Positions 7,891 through 16,199 of a stretch of 64,000 nt of DNA are shown piece by piece (positions within the stretch are counted from its first letter, which is position 1; each line of letters begins with the position of its first letter). A program made the position numbers and the translations under genes. Source of the DNA: Silanimonas sp. (GTDB lineage Bacteria > Pseudomonadota > Gammaproteobacteria > Xanthomonadales > Xanthomonadaceae). The stretch spans positions 80,347 through 144,346 of the forward strand of contig JAGXTI010000020.1 in NCBI GenBank assembly GCA_018334015.1. Direction: 5' to 3'. The notes below the pieces were generated by a model. That model saw only the letters and a program-made list of their open reading frames with translations, did no database searches and was not told the origin of the DNA.

Positions 7891-8971
7891 AAAGCTCGAG
7901 GGTGGCGGATTGCATGGCGCTCAAAGGGTAAGGCAGCACGGCGGGCAAGGGGGGCACGGTGTCGAGCAGGGTACCGGCCCGGCTCGCCAAGGCCTCGGCA
8001 TCGCCCAAGGGCACCGCCCCCTGCGGCCAGCAGCGTTCGAGGATCTCGCCAACGCCGCCATGCGTCCAGCCCAACACCGGCACACCCACCGACAACGCCT
8101 CGAGCACGGTGCGGCCGAAGGCTTCGGGCTGGTCGGAGAGTTGCAGCACCAGATCGGCCCCGGCATAGGCCACGACCACCTCGCTGCGCGGCGCCGAAAG
8201 CCGGAGCCGGTCGCCGACGCCGAGTGCCGCCGCCTCGGCCTGCAGGCTGGCGAGGTAGGCCTCGCGACCGGGTTGTTGCGCCCCCAGCAGCCACAGCGCC
8301 ACATCGCGGCCCTGCCCGCGCAGCGCCGCCAGCAGGCGCACGGCATGGCCGTGGCCCTTGAGCCGGGTGCCGCGCCCCGGCATCAGCAACAGTCGGGTGG
8401 CGGCGTCGAGGCCCAGCTCGGCGCGCACGGCGGCGGCCGCCGCCGTGTCGGGGCGTGGATGACGCGGGAAGCCGGCCGGATCGATGCCGCGCGGAATCAC
8501 CACGAGCCGCCCATCGGCCTCGGGCCAATGCCGTAGCACATGGGCGCGCACCGTCTCCGAAACACCGATCACCGCATCGCCCCGGGTCATCACGCTGCTG
8601 TAGATGCCGGGCGAATTGAGGCCGTGCACGGTGGTGACGAAGGCCGGGCGTGGTTGCAGTCCGCGCAACGCGGTCAAGGCCATCCAGGCCGGCAGCCGCG
8701 AGCGGGCGTGGACGATGTCGGGCCGCAGCTCGCGCAGCAGCCGGCGCAGGGCCGGCAGGCGGAAGGGCGTGGCCAGCGATTTCGCCCCGATCGCCAGCCG
8801 GTGATGGAGGCTGCCGGCAGCCTCCAGAGCCGGCACCAGACGGCCACCGGCGGAGACGACGTGCGAGGCGTGACCGGCCGCCACCAGAGCCTCGGCGATT
8901 TCCAGCGTGGAGCGCTCGACGCCACCGGCGGCCAGGGCCGGCAGGAGCTGCACGACGCGGAGCGGGCGCAC
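7871..8971 (-). CDS. family 4 glycosyltransferase
   Basis: A 366-residue GT-B fold glycosyltransferase (GT4 type). The N-terminal acceptor domain opens with RVVQLLPALAAGGVERSTLE, the usual glycine-rich turn. The C-terminal nucleotide-sugar domain contains LLMPGRGTRLKGHGHAVRLLAAL and the EX7E-type motif in QPEAFGRTVLEALSVGVPVL, then GGVGEIL. It acts in the cytoplasm on a lipid-linked or core saccharide. The start is a GTG at 8971, chosen because the family block begins right there and lies just after the stop of the upstream zinc-finger gene. The ribosome site is weak (GAAGG). Its gene runs into the O-antigen ligase by 20 bases, so it is likely a core or O-antigen sugar transferase. The sugar is unknown. 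Confidence 0.88.
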   Translation of the reverse strand: MRPLRVVQLLPALAAGGVERSTLEIAEALVAAGHASHVVSAGGRLVPALEAAGSLHHRLAIGAKSLATPFRLPALRRLLRELRPDIVHARSRLPAWMALTALRGLQPRPAFVTTVHGLNSPGIYSSVMTRGDAVIGVSETVRAHVLRHWPEADGRLVVIPRGIDPAGFPRHPRPDTAAAAAVRAELGLDAATRLLLMPGRGTRLKGHGHAVRLLAALRGQGRDVALWLLGAQQPGREAYLASLQAEAAALGVGDRLRLSAPRSEVVVAYAGADLVLQLSDQPEAFGRTVLEALSVGVPVLGWTHGGVGEILERCWPQGAVPLGDAEALASRAGTLLDTVPPLPAVLPYPLSAMQSATLELYARLAD

Positions 8972-8985
8972 GCCGGCGCCGGCCT

Positions 8986-9189
8986 TCAGTCGACCAGCCG
9001 GTACTTGGTACCGCAGTAGGGGCAGGTGGACGTCCCGCCCTCGTCCTCGATCGGCAGGTAGATGCGCGGGTGGGCGTTCCAGAGCCGCATGTCCGGCATC
9101 GGGCAACTGAGCGGCAGATCGGCGTGGCGCACCTCGTGGACACGCTGGGTGTTCGCGGGCTTGTGGGCGGGGGCGTCGGTGCGCAGCAT
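8986..9189 (-). CDS. small CHCC-type zinc-finger protein
   Basis: A 67-residue protein with the zf-CHCC pattern: SCPMPDMRLWNAHPRIYLP contributes Cys and His, and TCPYCGTKYRLVD at the C-terminus provides a CxxC pair. Homologues are short, widely conserved in proteobacteria and related to a mitochondrial complex I accessory subunit; their bacterial role is unsettled. The ATG at 9189 gives the full family length. A larger open frame reaching back to 9882 runs antisense through pfkB and is rejected. It sits 14 bases before the glycosyltransferase start and may be the first gene of the minus-strand LPS operon. In xanthomonads this family is commonly found beside LPS glycosyltransferases, which fits here, but no function in LPS is established. 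Confidence 0.8.
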   Translation of the reverse strand: MLRTDAPAHKPANTQRVHEVRHADLPLSCPMPDMRLWNAHPRIYLPIEDEGGTSTCPYCGTKYRLVD

Positions 9190-9287
9190 GGCGAGCGGCT
9201 CGGACTCGGTCGGCGAAGACCGGCATTCTAGCCCGGCATGGCGCGTGGGGCCGCCGCCCACGAAGCACTGAGCCGGGTTGAACCGGT

Positions 9288-10238
9288 TCAGGCGCTCAGG
9301 CGCATCACTCGCACCTGCGTCTGCAAGCGCCGCACGTCTTCGGGTCTGCACAGGGCGGTGCCTGCACTGAGCAGCGTGGCCGAACCGGCCGCGATGCCCC
9401 AGCTGAAGGCCTGCGCCAGGGGCTGGCCCTGCTGCAGAGCCCAGACCAGGCCGCCGACAAAACTGTCGCCCGCGCCCACCGCACTGGCCACCGGGATGTC
9501 CAGCGGCGGTGCGCTCCACATCGCATCGCGGGTGACCAGCAGCGCCCCCAGGTGACCCAGCGTGAGCGCCACCACCTCGGCGCGACCGTCCAGCACCTGC
9601 TGACGTGCGGCGGCCTGCCATTGTTCGGCCGTTTCCAACGGGTGACCCGTGAGCTCGCGCAGCTCCTTCAGGTTGGGTTTGATCAGGTAGACCCCTTCGG
9701 CCAGAGCCACCGCCAGCGGCGGGCCGGAGGTGTCGAGCACCATGCGCGCGCCGCGTGCACGGCACAGGCGGGCCAGCCGGGCGTAGAAGTCCACCGGCAC
9801 GCCCGGTGGCAGGCTGCCGCTCGCCACCAGCAGATCGGGGAATTCCGCGAGGCGTTCGAGATGCAGCAGGCAGGCCTGCCACTCGGCTTCGCTGAGTCGC
9901 GGGCCGGGCATCACGAATCGGTATTCAGCGCCGGTGCTGTGCTCGTGCACCGTGAAACTCAGGCGGGTTTCCCCGGCGATGGGCAGGAACACCGCCGCAA
10001 GCCCTTCCTCGCGCATGCGCCGCTCCAGCCAGTGACCGGGCGAGCCACCGGTGGGACAGAGCGCGGTGCACTGACCTCCCAGGCGGGTGAGCACACGCGC
10101 CACGTTGACGCCGCCGCCGCCCGCGTCGTGCAGCGTGTCGCCGCAGCGCAGCTTGTGCGTGGGCACCACGCGTTCGGTCGCGGTCGCCAGATCGACCGAC
10201 GGGTTCATGGTGAGGCAGAGGACGCGTGCGGTTGTCAT
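9288..10238 (-). CDS. pfkB: 6-phosphofructokinase II (PfkB family)
   Basis: A 316-residue ribokinase-fold sugar kinase that aligns by eye with E. coli PfkB along its whole length: LTMNPSVDLATATERVVP, LRCGD, DAGGGGVNVARVL, VASGSLPPGVP, IKPNLKEL and the anion-hole/catalytic motif SAVGAGDSFVGG with catalytic Asp258. PfkB phosphorylates fructose 6-phosphate with ATP in glycolysis; close paralogues use tagatose 6-phosphate or fructose 1-phosphate. The match of the YRFVMPGPRLSEAEW block to PfkB rather than FruK supports the 6-phosphofructokinase call. It follows the pirin-like gene by 15 bases on the same strand and may be co-transcribed with it. Confidence 0.9.
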   Translation of the reverse strand: MTTARVLCLTMNPSVDLATATERVVPTHKLRCGDTLHDAGGGGVNVARVLTRLGGQCTALCPTGGSPGHWLERRMREEGLAAVFLPIAGETRLSFTVHEHSTGAEYRFVMPGPRLSEAEWQACLLHLERLAEFPDLLVASGSLPPGVPVDFYARLARLCRARGARMVLDTSGPPLAVALAEGVYLIKPNLKELRELTGHPLETAEQWQAAARQQVLDGRAEVVALTLGHLGALLVTRDAMWSAPPLDIPVASAVGAGDSFVGGLVWALQQGQPLAQAFSWGIAAGSATLLSAGTALCRPEDVRRLQTQVRVMRLSA

Positions 10239-10253
10239 GGTGGGAGGGCCGCC

Positions 10254-10955
10254 TCAGCCCGGCAGTTCGAGCAGCAGCAGCTCGGCACCGAAGGACGAAA
10301 CCAGGGCAAAGCCGGCCTCGTCGGCCACGCCCAAGCCATCGCCGCCGCGCAGCTGGGCGAGCCCTGCCGCGCCCGGGCCGCGGAAGGCCAGCTCGCCGGC
10401 GATGACGTCGACCCAGCAGGCCGCAGCCGGCGTGGCCGGCACGGCAAAAGTGGCACCGGGCGCCAGACTCAGGCGGCGCAGGGTGGCGGCCAGGTCCCAG
10501 TGCAGCAGGGCATCGGTGGGGGCTGCGATGCGTGTGTCGCCAGCACCCGGCACGGCCACAGCCTGCTGCGGTGGCGCATTGCTGTGGGCCGGCTGCAGCC
10601 AGAGTTGCAGCAGGCGCAGCGGCGCGTCGGGATCGAGGTTCTGCTCGAGCACATCGACCCCGGCCCCGGCGGCGAGCCGATGCCATTGCCCGGCCTTCAG
10701 CGGTCCGGAATCGCCGGCCTGCGAACTCACCCGGTAGTGGCCTTCGAGGACGAGGGTGAGCACCTCCATGTTGGCCCGCCGCGCGGCGGGTAGCCGCGCC
10801 CCCGGCGCCAGTTCGACGCGATTGAGCACGCGCAGCGCATGAAAACCCAACCAGTGGCGATCGAAGGCCTCGCCATGGCTGAAGGCAGCGACCCCGGTCA
10901 GGCCGGGGTCGGTGAAACGGCCGCGCTGGGCGGCAGGGCGGAGAATAACGGGCAT
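10254..10955 (-). CDS. pirin-family protein lacking the metal-binding histidines
   Basis: A 233-residue bicupin of the pirin/YhhW type. The N-terminal FDRHWLGFHALRVLNRVELAPG block, the NMEVLTLVLEG strand and the C-terminal YhhW_C-like region are recognisable. In characterised pirins the metal site comes from an HPHxxxE segment and an HSE segment. Here the first reads ARRANME and the second VDVLEQN, so three of four expected ligands are replaced and only glutamates remain. The protein is therefore unlikely to be a metal-dependent quercetinase and may be a structural or regulatory paralogue. It is encoded just upstream of pfkB on the same strand and 44 bases downstream of the YceI gene. Confidence 0.78.
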   Translation of the reverse strand: MPVILRPAAQRGRFTDPGLTGVAAFSHGEAFDRHWLGFHALRVLNRVELAPGARLPAARRANMEVLTLVLEGHYRVSSQAGDSGPLKAGQWHRLAAGAGVDVLEQNLDPDAPLRLLQLWLQPAHSNAPPQQAVAVPGAGDTRIAAPTDALLHWDLAATLRRLSLAPGATFAVPATPAAACWVDVIAGELAFRGPGAAGLAQLRGGDGLGVADEAGFALVSSFGAELLLLELPG

Positions 10956-10999
10956 GCCCCGATTGTGCCCGCCCCGCGCCGGCCCGGCGAGCCTTGGGC

Positions 11000-11584
11000 T
11001 CAGCGCGCCGCCAGCTCGCGGTTGAACTCGGCCTCGATGCGGATCTCGACCTCGGTGCCCACCGCCGGGGCGTACTTGCCCATGCCGAAGGCGGTGCGGT
11101 CGATCGTGGTGGTGGCCGAGAAGCCCGCCACCTCGATGTTGGGACGGAACGGATGCGTGGCGACACGATTGAGGCGGGTGTCGAGCACCACCGGCCGGGT
11201 GGTGCCGAGCAGGCTGAGATCGCCGGTGACCTTGAGCCGGCCCTCGCCCAGATCCTCGACCCGGGTGCTGCGGAAGGTCATGGCCGGGTGCTGGGCGACA
11301 TTGAAGAAATCGGCCGAGCGCAGGTGCTCGTCGAAATCCGGCTGGTCGGTGTCGATGCTGGCGGTGTCGATGCTGACCTCGATCGAGGAACGGCTCAGGT
11401 CTTCGCGGTCGAGCTTGAGCGTACCGTCGAAGCGCAGGAACTCGCCCAGGGTCTTGGCGAAACCGAGGTGGTCGATGGCGAAGCCGATGTAGGTGTGGCT
11501 GGCGTCAAACTTGAAGGCGTCGGCGGCCAATGCCGGCGTGGTGAAGCCGGTCGCGAGCGCAAAAGCGAGCAGGGTTTTCTTCAT
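11000..11584 (-). CDS. YceI-family periplasmic lipid-binding protein
   Basis: A 194-residue secreted protein with a signal peptide (residues 1-21, MKKTLLAFALATGFTTPALA before ADAF). The mature part has the YceI lipocalin-like pattern: FKFDASHTYIGFAIDHLG, SIEVSIDTASIDTDQPDFDEHLRSADFF, ATHPFRPN and TAFGMGKYAPAVGTEVEIRIEAE. Family members bind polyisoprenoid-type lipids in a beta-barrel in the periplasm. Length and domain coverage are normal. The start at 11584 has a GGAGC ribosome site and begins the signal peptide; the longer open frame to 11803 runs into the nitroreductase gene. A role in isoprenoid quinone handling or stress is known for some relatives but not shown here. Confidence 0.92.
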   Translation of the reverse strand: MKKTLLAFALATGFTTPALAADAFKFDASHTYIGFAIDHLGFAKTLGEFLRFDGTLKLDREDLSRSSIEVSIDTASIDTDQPDFDEHLRSADFFNVAQHPAMTFRSTRVEDLGEGRLKVTGDLSLLGTTRPVVLDTRLNRVATHPFRPNIEVAGFSATTTIDRTAFGMGKYAPAVGTEVEIRIEAEFNRELAAR

Positions 11585-11642
11585 GGCGGTGCTCCGGTCG
11601 GGCGGCGGCACGGCCGGTGGCCGTGCTCGGGGAAGGGCAAGA

Positions 11643-12233
11643 TCAGGCGATCCGCGCGGCCTCGTCGAAGGCCAGCCGCGGCGAGCGCGGGAACAGGCCC
11701 GCCGGATCACCGTAGCCCAGGTTGATGAGGAAATTCGAGCGGATGCGGGTGCCGGCAAAGAAATCGGCATCGACCCGGGCGGCATCGAAACCGGACATGG
11801 CACCGGTGTCGAGGCCGAGCGCGCGCGCCGCGAGGATCAGGTAGGCCCCCTGCAGCGAGGCGTTGCGGAAGGCCGTGCTCTCGATCAGCGCGTCGTTGCC
11901 GACGAACCAGCTGCGCGCATCGGCGTGCGGGAACAGCTTCGGCAGCGTGTCGGGGAAGGCCAGGTCCTGGCCGACGATGACGGTGACCGGAGCGGCCATG
12001 GTCTTCTCGACATTGCCCGGCGCCAGCGCCGCCTTCAGCTTGGCCTTGGCCTCGGCCGACTTGACGAACACGAAGCGCGCCGGCGAGCAATTGGCGCTGG
12101 TCGGTGCCCACTTCAGCAGATCGTAGAGCTGGTGCAGCAGGGCATCGGGCACGTCCTTGGCCTGCCAGGCGTTGTGGGTGCGGGCGCTGCGGAAGAGCTG
12201 GTCGAGGGTGGTGGCATCGAGAGCGTGGTGCAT
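11643..12233 (-). CDS. malonic semialdehyde reductase RutE-like nitroreductase
   Basis: A 196-residue FMN-dependent nitroreductase. It matches E. coli RutE (also 196 residues) in many blocks: [81 protein letters not shown] and [10 protein letters not shown]. RutE reduces malonic semialdehyde to 3-hydroxypropionate in pyrimidine breakdown. No other rut genes are nearby, so the in vivo role may be general aldehyde or quinone reduction. The start at 12233 gives the family length. An upstream in-frame ATG at 12341 adds unrelated sequence and is rejected. It is divergent from the ELM1-like gene, with 119 bases between the starts. Confidence 0.87.
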   Translation of the reverse strand: MHHALDATTLDQLFRSARTHNAWQAKDVPDALLHQLYDLLKWAPTSANCSPARFVFVKSAEAKAKLKAALAPGNVEKTMAAPVTVIVGQDLAFPDTLPKLFPHADARSWFVGNDALIESTAFRNASLQGAYLILAARALGLDTGAMSGFDAARVDADFFAGTRIRSNFLINLGYGDPAGLFPRSPRLAFDEAARIA

Positions 12234-12352
12234 GGTGGGACTCCGGTCGCGGGAAACGAGGCTCAGTATCGCGACCAGCCCTCGCGGGGCCATGCCCTGC
12301 AACGCAACACCCCGTTGTGAGCCGGGCAACGACCGGGCCACACTGCCGAACC

Positions 12353-13375
12353 ATGCCCAGCCCCCTGCCCGCCGACTTGCCCGCCGTGCTGCTGCTCCAC
12401 GACGGTGCCGCCGGCAACCAGCGGCAGGTCAGCGCGCTGGCCGGGGCGCTCGGCCTGCCGGCCACCGAGTTGCCGCTGCTTGCCCGTCGGCCCTGGGCCT
12501 GGGCCGCACCTCGGCGCTGGCCGGGCAGTCGCCTGGCCTTCGGAGCGGCCTTCGCTGCCTTGCTCGACACGCCCCCGGCGCTGGCCTTTGGCTGCGGCCG
12601 CCAGGCGGCCCTGGCCACCCGGCTGCTGCGCGAACGTGGCACGCGGGTGGTGCAGGTGCTCGACCCGCGACTGCCGCCGCGGCATTGGGATCTGCTGGTG
12701 GCCCCGCACCACGACGGCCTCTGCGCCGCCAATGTGCTGAACCTGCACGGCAGCCTCCACCCGGTCGATACCGCCTGGCTGGTGGCAACCCGCGCGGCCT
12801 GGCCGCTGGGAGGCGCGGCAGCGGCACCGCGCCGGGCCTTGCTGGTCGGCGCGCCGACCCGCGCCTGCCGCTGGGACGCCACGAGCCTCGACGCCGCCCT
12901 TGACCGCCTGCGCGAGGCCCAGAGCCGCGAGGGCGGCACCGTCTGGGCGACCGCCTCGCGGCGCACCCCGCCGGAACTGGTGGCTCTGTTGCGGCAGCGA
13001 CTGGCCGGCTGGGGCCAGGTCTGGGCGGCGACCAGCGACGGCCCCAACCCCTACCCCGGCTGGCTGGCCTGGGCCGATGCCCTGGTGGTCACGCCGGATT
13101 CCGCCAACCTGCTGAGCGAAGCCGCCGCCACCGCGGCACCGCTGTGGATCATCGCGCCGGAGCAGGCCGGTGGACGACTGCGCGGCCTGATCGACCAACT
13201 GCTGAGCAGCGGCCGGGCGCGGCCGCTGGCGGCCCTGCTGCCGCCCTGGCCGGTGCAGCCCTGGAACGAAACCGCGCGACTGGCGGCGGCACTGGCGACG
13301 CGGCTGGGGCTTCAGCCGCCCGAAGGCAGCGCCGCCCACGCTGCCGCGATCGCGGCGGCGGCCTCCTCGACCTGA
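12353..13375 (+). CDS. ELM1-like (mitochondrial fission ELM1 family) protein
   Basis: A 340-residue protein of the bacterial ELM1/DUF1022 family. Visible blocks are [21 protein letters not shown] at the N-terminus, [53 protein letters not shown] and [18 protein letters not shown] near the C-terminus. The fold resembles GT-B glycosyltransferases, with the last block in the nucleotide-sugar site position, so the bacterial proteins may be glycosyltransferases. Function is unproven. The ATG at 12353 is the first in-frame start outside the divergent gene's region. Its last 64 bases overlap, tail to tail, the 3' end of glnE. Confidence 0.8.
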   Translation: MPSPLPADLPAVLLLHDGAAGNQRQVSALAGALGLPATELPLLARRPWAWAAPRRWPGSRLAFGAAFAALLDTPPALAFGCGRQAALATRLLRERGTRVVQVLDPRLPPRHWDLLVAPHHDGLCAANVLNLHGSLHPVDTAWLVATRAAWPLGGAAAAPRRALLVGAPTRACRWDATSLDAALDRLREAQSREGGTVWATASRRTPPELVALLRQRLAGWGQVWAATSDGPNPYPGWLAWADALVVTPDSANLLSEAAATAAPLWIIAPEQAGGRLRGLIDQLLSSGRARPLAALLPPWPVQPWNETARLAAALATRLGLQPPEGSAAHAAAIAAAASST

Positions 13376-16107
13376 GGCAGGTCGCGCGGCACGCGCCGCG
13401 GCCGGCGGTCCAGGGTGCAGCCGAGGCTGGCCTCGACCAGGGCGGCGTGGGCCCGCCGCAGCCGCTCGGCCGTCGAGGCATCGAGCACGCCGGCACGGGC
13501 GAGCGCCTGCAGCAGGGCGTGGCTGTGGCGCGGCGCGCACAGCGCCGGGTGGCTTGCGGCATGGCGCAGCACGGCGTGCTGCAGCAGGAACTCCAGATCG
13601 ACCAACCCGCCCTCGCCCTGCTTGAGGTCGAAACGCGCCGGGTCGCTGCGGTCGTGCTCGCGGCGCATCCGTTCGCGCATCGTCCGCACTTCGCCACACA
13701 GGATGGCGGGATCACGCGGGCGACCGAGGACCTCGCCGCGCAGGGCATCGAGGCGCGCCAGCAGGGCGGCATCGCCGGCCAGCGGGCGCATCCGCACCAG
13801 GGCCTGGTGCTCCCAGGTCCAGGCGCGCTCGCGCTGGTAGCCGGCGAAGCTCTCGAAGTTGACGACCAGCAGGCCCTTGGCACCGTCCGGGCGCAGCCGC
13901 ACATCGACCTCGTAGAGTTTGCCGGCGGCGGTCGCGGTGTCGAGCAGGGCAACCAGCTTCTGGGCAAGGCGCAGGTACCAGCGGCCGGCGTCCAGCGGCC
14001 GGGCACCGTCGGACTGCGCCTGCGGGTCGGCGCCGTGGACGAACACCAGGTCGAGATCGGAGGCGAAGCCCAGCTCCTGCGCACCGATGCTGCCGTAGCC
14101 CAGCACCGCGAAGCCGCCCTCCGGCAGCCGGCCATGCAGGCGCTCGACCTCGCCGATGGCAAGCGGCAGCACGGCCCGCAGTACCGCCTCGGCGACCGCG
14201 GCCAGGGCCTGCGTCGCCGCCACCGCATCGAGCCGGCCAGCCCGCCAGGCCAACCCGATCCGGAAGGCCAGGCTGTGGCGGTGCTCGACCAGAGCCTGCA
14301 AGGCCGACTCGGTGTCGAGCTCGGCGGCGGCCAGCGCGGCGATGCCGCTGGCGATGCCGGCCGGTTCGGGCAAAGGGCCGGCGGCACGCACATCGAGCAA
14401 CTCATCGAGCAGCAGGGGTTGCTCGGTCAGCCGTTCGGCGAGCAGCGCGCTGCCGGCGCAGACCTCGGCCAGACGCTCCAGCGCCGCCGGTTGTTCGGCC
14501 AGCAGGGCGAAGTAACTGCTGCGCCGGCCCACCGCGTTGAGCAGGGCGATGGCGCGGGCCAGGCTGGCGTCCGGGGCGGCGCTGGCGGCCGCTCGCGCCA
14601 CCAGCGCCGGCACGATCCGGTCGAGCCAACCGGCGGCACGCGGCGAAAGGCCGCGCCGCAGGGCCGAAGCCGCCAAGCGGCGCAGGCTGTCGTGCGCGCC
14701 TTCGGCGTCGCTGAAACCGGCTTCGGCCAGCACACGGGCCTCGCCACCCTCGGGCAACACGGCCCAGTGCGCACTCAGCGCGGCGATCCTGCCCTCGTCC
14801 GCCGTGCCCGACCGTGCTGACCCTGTGCCCGGCCCGGGGCCCAACACGGCGGCAAACTCGGCCGCCACCACCTCGCGATGCCCGCGCAGGGTCGCGTCGA
14901 GGGCTGCCGCATCGGCGAAACCCAAACCCCGCGCGATGCGCAAACGATCGAGCGGATCGGTTGGCAGGGCGTACTCCTGAGCATCGCGCAGCATCTGCAC
15001 GCGGTTCTCGACCCGGCGCAGGAAGCGGTAAGCGTCGGCCAGCCGCTCGGCCGTGGCTTCGGGCAGATGGCCCGCTGCGGCCAGCGCCGAGAGGGCGGGC
15101 AGCAGGCCGGTCTGGCGCAGGCCGGGTTCACGGCCGGCACGGATCAACTGCAGGGCCTGCACCAGGAATTCGACTTCGCGGATACCACCGGGGCCGCGCT
15201 TGAGGTCGTCGGCCAGATCGCGACGCGCGACCTCGGCTTCGATCATCGCCTTCATCGCCCGCAGCGAATCGAGCGCGGTGAAATCGAGGTAACGCCGGTA
15301 GACGAAGGGCTGCAGCCCCTCCAGAAACGCCGCACCAGCGGCGAGCTCACCGGCCACCGGCCGCGCCTTCAGCCAGGCGTAGCGCTCCCAGTCGCGGCCC
15401 TCGCGCTGGAAATAGGCCTCCATGGCCGCGAAGGACCAGGCCAGTCGGCCGCTGTCGCCGAAAGGGCGCAGGCGCAGATCGACGCGATGGCTGAAACCGT
15501 CGACGGTCGGCTCGCCCAGCAGTTGCGCGAGGCGCTGGCCCAGGCGCACGAAGTAGGGCTCGGCTTCGAGCGGGCGCGGGCCGTCGCTGGTGCCGTTGCC
15601 GGCGTAGGCGTAGACGAGGTCGATGTCGGAACTGAAGTTGAGCTCGCACCCTCCCAACTTGCCGAGCGCGAACACCACGAGGCGATGGGGTCGGCCCTCG
15701 GCATCGATGACGCGACCGAAGCGCGGAGTGAACTCGGCCTCGGCCTGCGCCAGAGCGAGTTGCAGGGCGGTCTCGGCGATGCCGGTGCTGCCGGCCAGGG
15801 TCGCCTCCACCGCATCGAGACCATCGACATCGCGGGCGACCAGCACCATCGAGGCGGCGGCCCGCCAGCGCCGCAACCGGCCCATGGCGGCCTCGGGCGC
15901 TGCCGGATCGAGCACCGGCGGGGCCGGCGGCGTGTGGCGTTGCGCCAGCCGTTCCGGCTGTCGGCGCAGCACCTCGAGAGCGAAATCGGAGGCCACCGCC
16001 AGCGGCACGAGCGCGGCGCGAAGGCCGGCATCGAGCGGCCGCACGGCTTCGAGCGCGTCCAGACGACGCTCGACCAGCAGGCCCAAGGCGGCATCGGCGT
16101 TCTGCAC
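13312..16107 (-). CDS. glnE: bifunctional glutamine synthetase adenylyltransferase/adenylyl-removing enzyme
   Basis: A 931-residue GlnE protein (E. coli: 946) that adds and removes AMP on glutamine synthetase in response to PII, tuning nitrogen assimilation in the cytoplasm. Two nucleotidyltransferase domains are clear: the N-terminal deadenylylase core has LGGCELNFSSDIDLVYAY at about residues 151-168, and the C-terminal adenylylase core has GSIGAQELGFASDLDLVFVHG at about 670-690. Both keep the paired acidic residues. The start is a GTG at 16107 in the family context. The C-terminus overlaps the convergent ELM1-like gene by 64 bases. A strong terminator upstream (16135-16165) separates it from the S9 peptidase, so it should have its own promoter in the short gap. 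Confidence 0.95.
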   Translation of the reverse strand: MQNADAALGLLVERRLDALEAVRPLDAGLRAALVPLAVASDFALEVLRRQPERLAQRHTPPAPPVLDPAAPEAAMGRLRRWRAAASMVLVARDVDGLDAVEATLAGSTGIAETALQLALAQAEAEFTPRFGRVIDAEGRPHRLVVFALGKLGGCELNFSSDIDLVYAYAGNGTSDGPRPLEAEPYFVRLGQRLAQLLGEPTVDGFSHRVDLRLRPFGDSGRLAWSFAAMEAYFQREGRDWERYAWLKARPVAGELAAGAAFLEGLQPFVYRRYLDFTALDSLRAMKAMIEAEVARRDLADDLKRGPGGIREVEFLVQALQLIRAGREPGLRQTGLLPALSALAAAGHLPEATAERLADAYRFLRRVENRVQMLRDAQEYALPTDPLDRLRIARGLGFADAAALDATLRGHREVVAAEFAAVLGPGPGTGSARSGTADEGRIAALSAHWAVLPEGGEARVLAEAGFSDAEGAHDSLRRLAASALRRGLSPRAAGWLDRIVPALVARAAASAAPDASLARAIALLNAVGRRSSYFALLAEQPAALERLAEVCAGSALLAERLTEQPLLLDELLDVRAAGPLPEPAGIASGIAALAAAELDTESALQALVEHRHSLAFRIGLAWRAGRLDAVAATQALAAVAEAVLRAVLPLAIGEVERLHGRLPEGGFAVLGYGSIGAQELGFASDLDLVFVHGADPQAQSDGARPLDAGRWYLRLAQKLVALLDTATAAGKLYEVDVRLRPDGAKGLLVVNFESFAGYQRERAWTWEHQALVRMRPLAGDAALLARLDALRGEVLGRPRDPAILCGEVRTMRERMRREHDRSDPARFDLKQGEGGLVDLEFLLQHAVLRHAASHPALCAPRHSHALLQALARAGVLDASTAERLRRAHAALVEASLGCTLDRRPRRVPRDLPQVEEAAAAIAAAWAALPSGG

Positions 16108-16134
16108 AGCCCCAGCCTGCCCGAGCGCGGGGCG

Positions 16135-16165
16135 AAAAAAAACCCGCCGGCGAACCGGCGGGTTT
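16135..16165 (-). terminator. rho-independent terminator of the AbgT/S9 peptidase transcript
   Basis: On the minus strand a perfect stem (CCCGCCGG, four-base loop, CCGGCGGG, with flanking A-T pairs) is followed directly by eight T residues. It lies between the S9 peptidase stop and the glnE start. Confidence 0.9.
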
Positions 16166-16199
16166 CGAAGCGTACCCCGCTGCGTGCGGGATCGATGCC

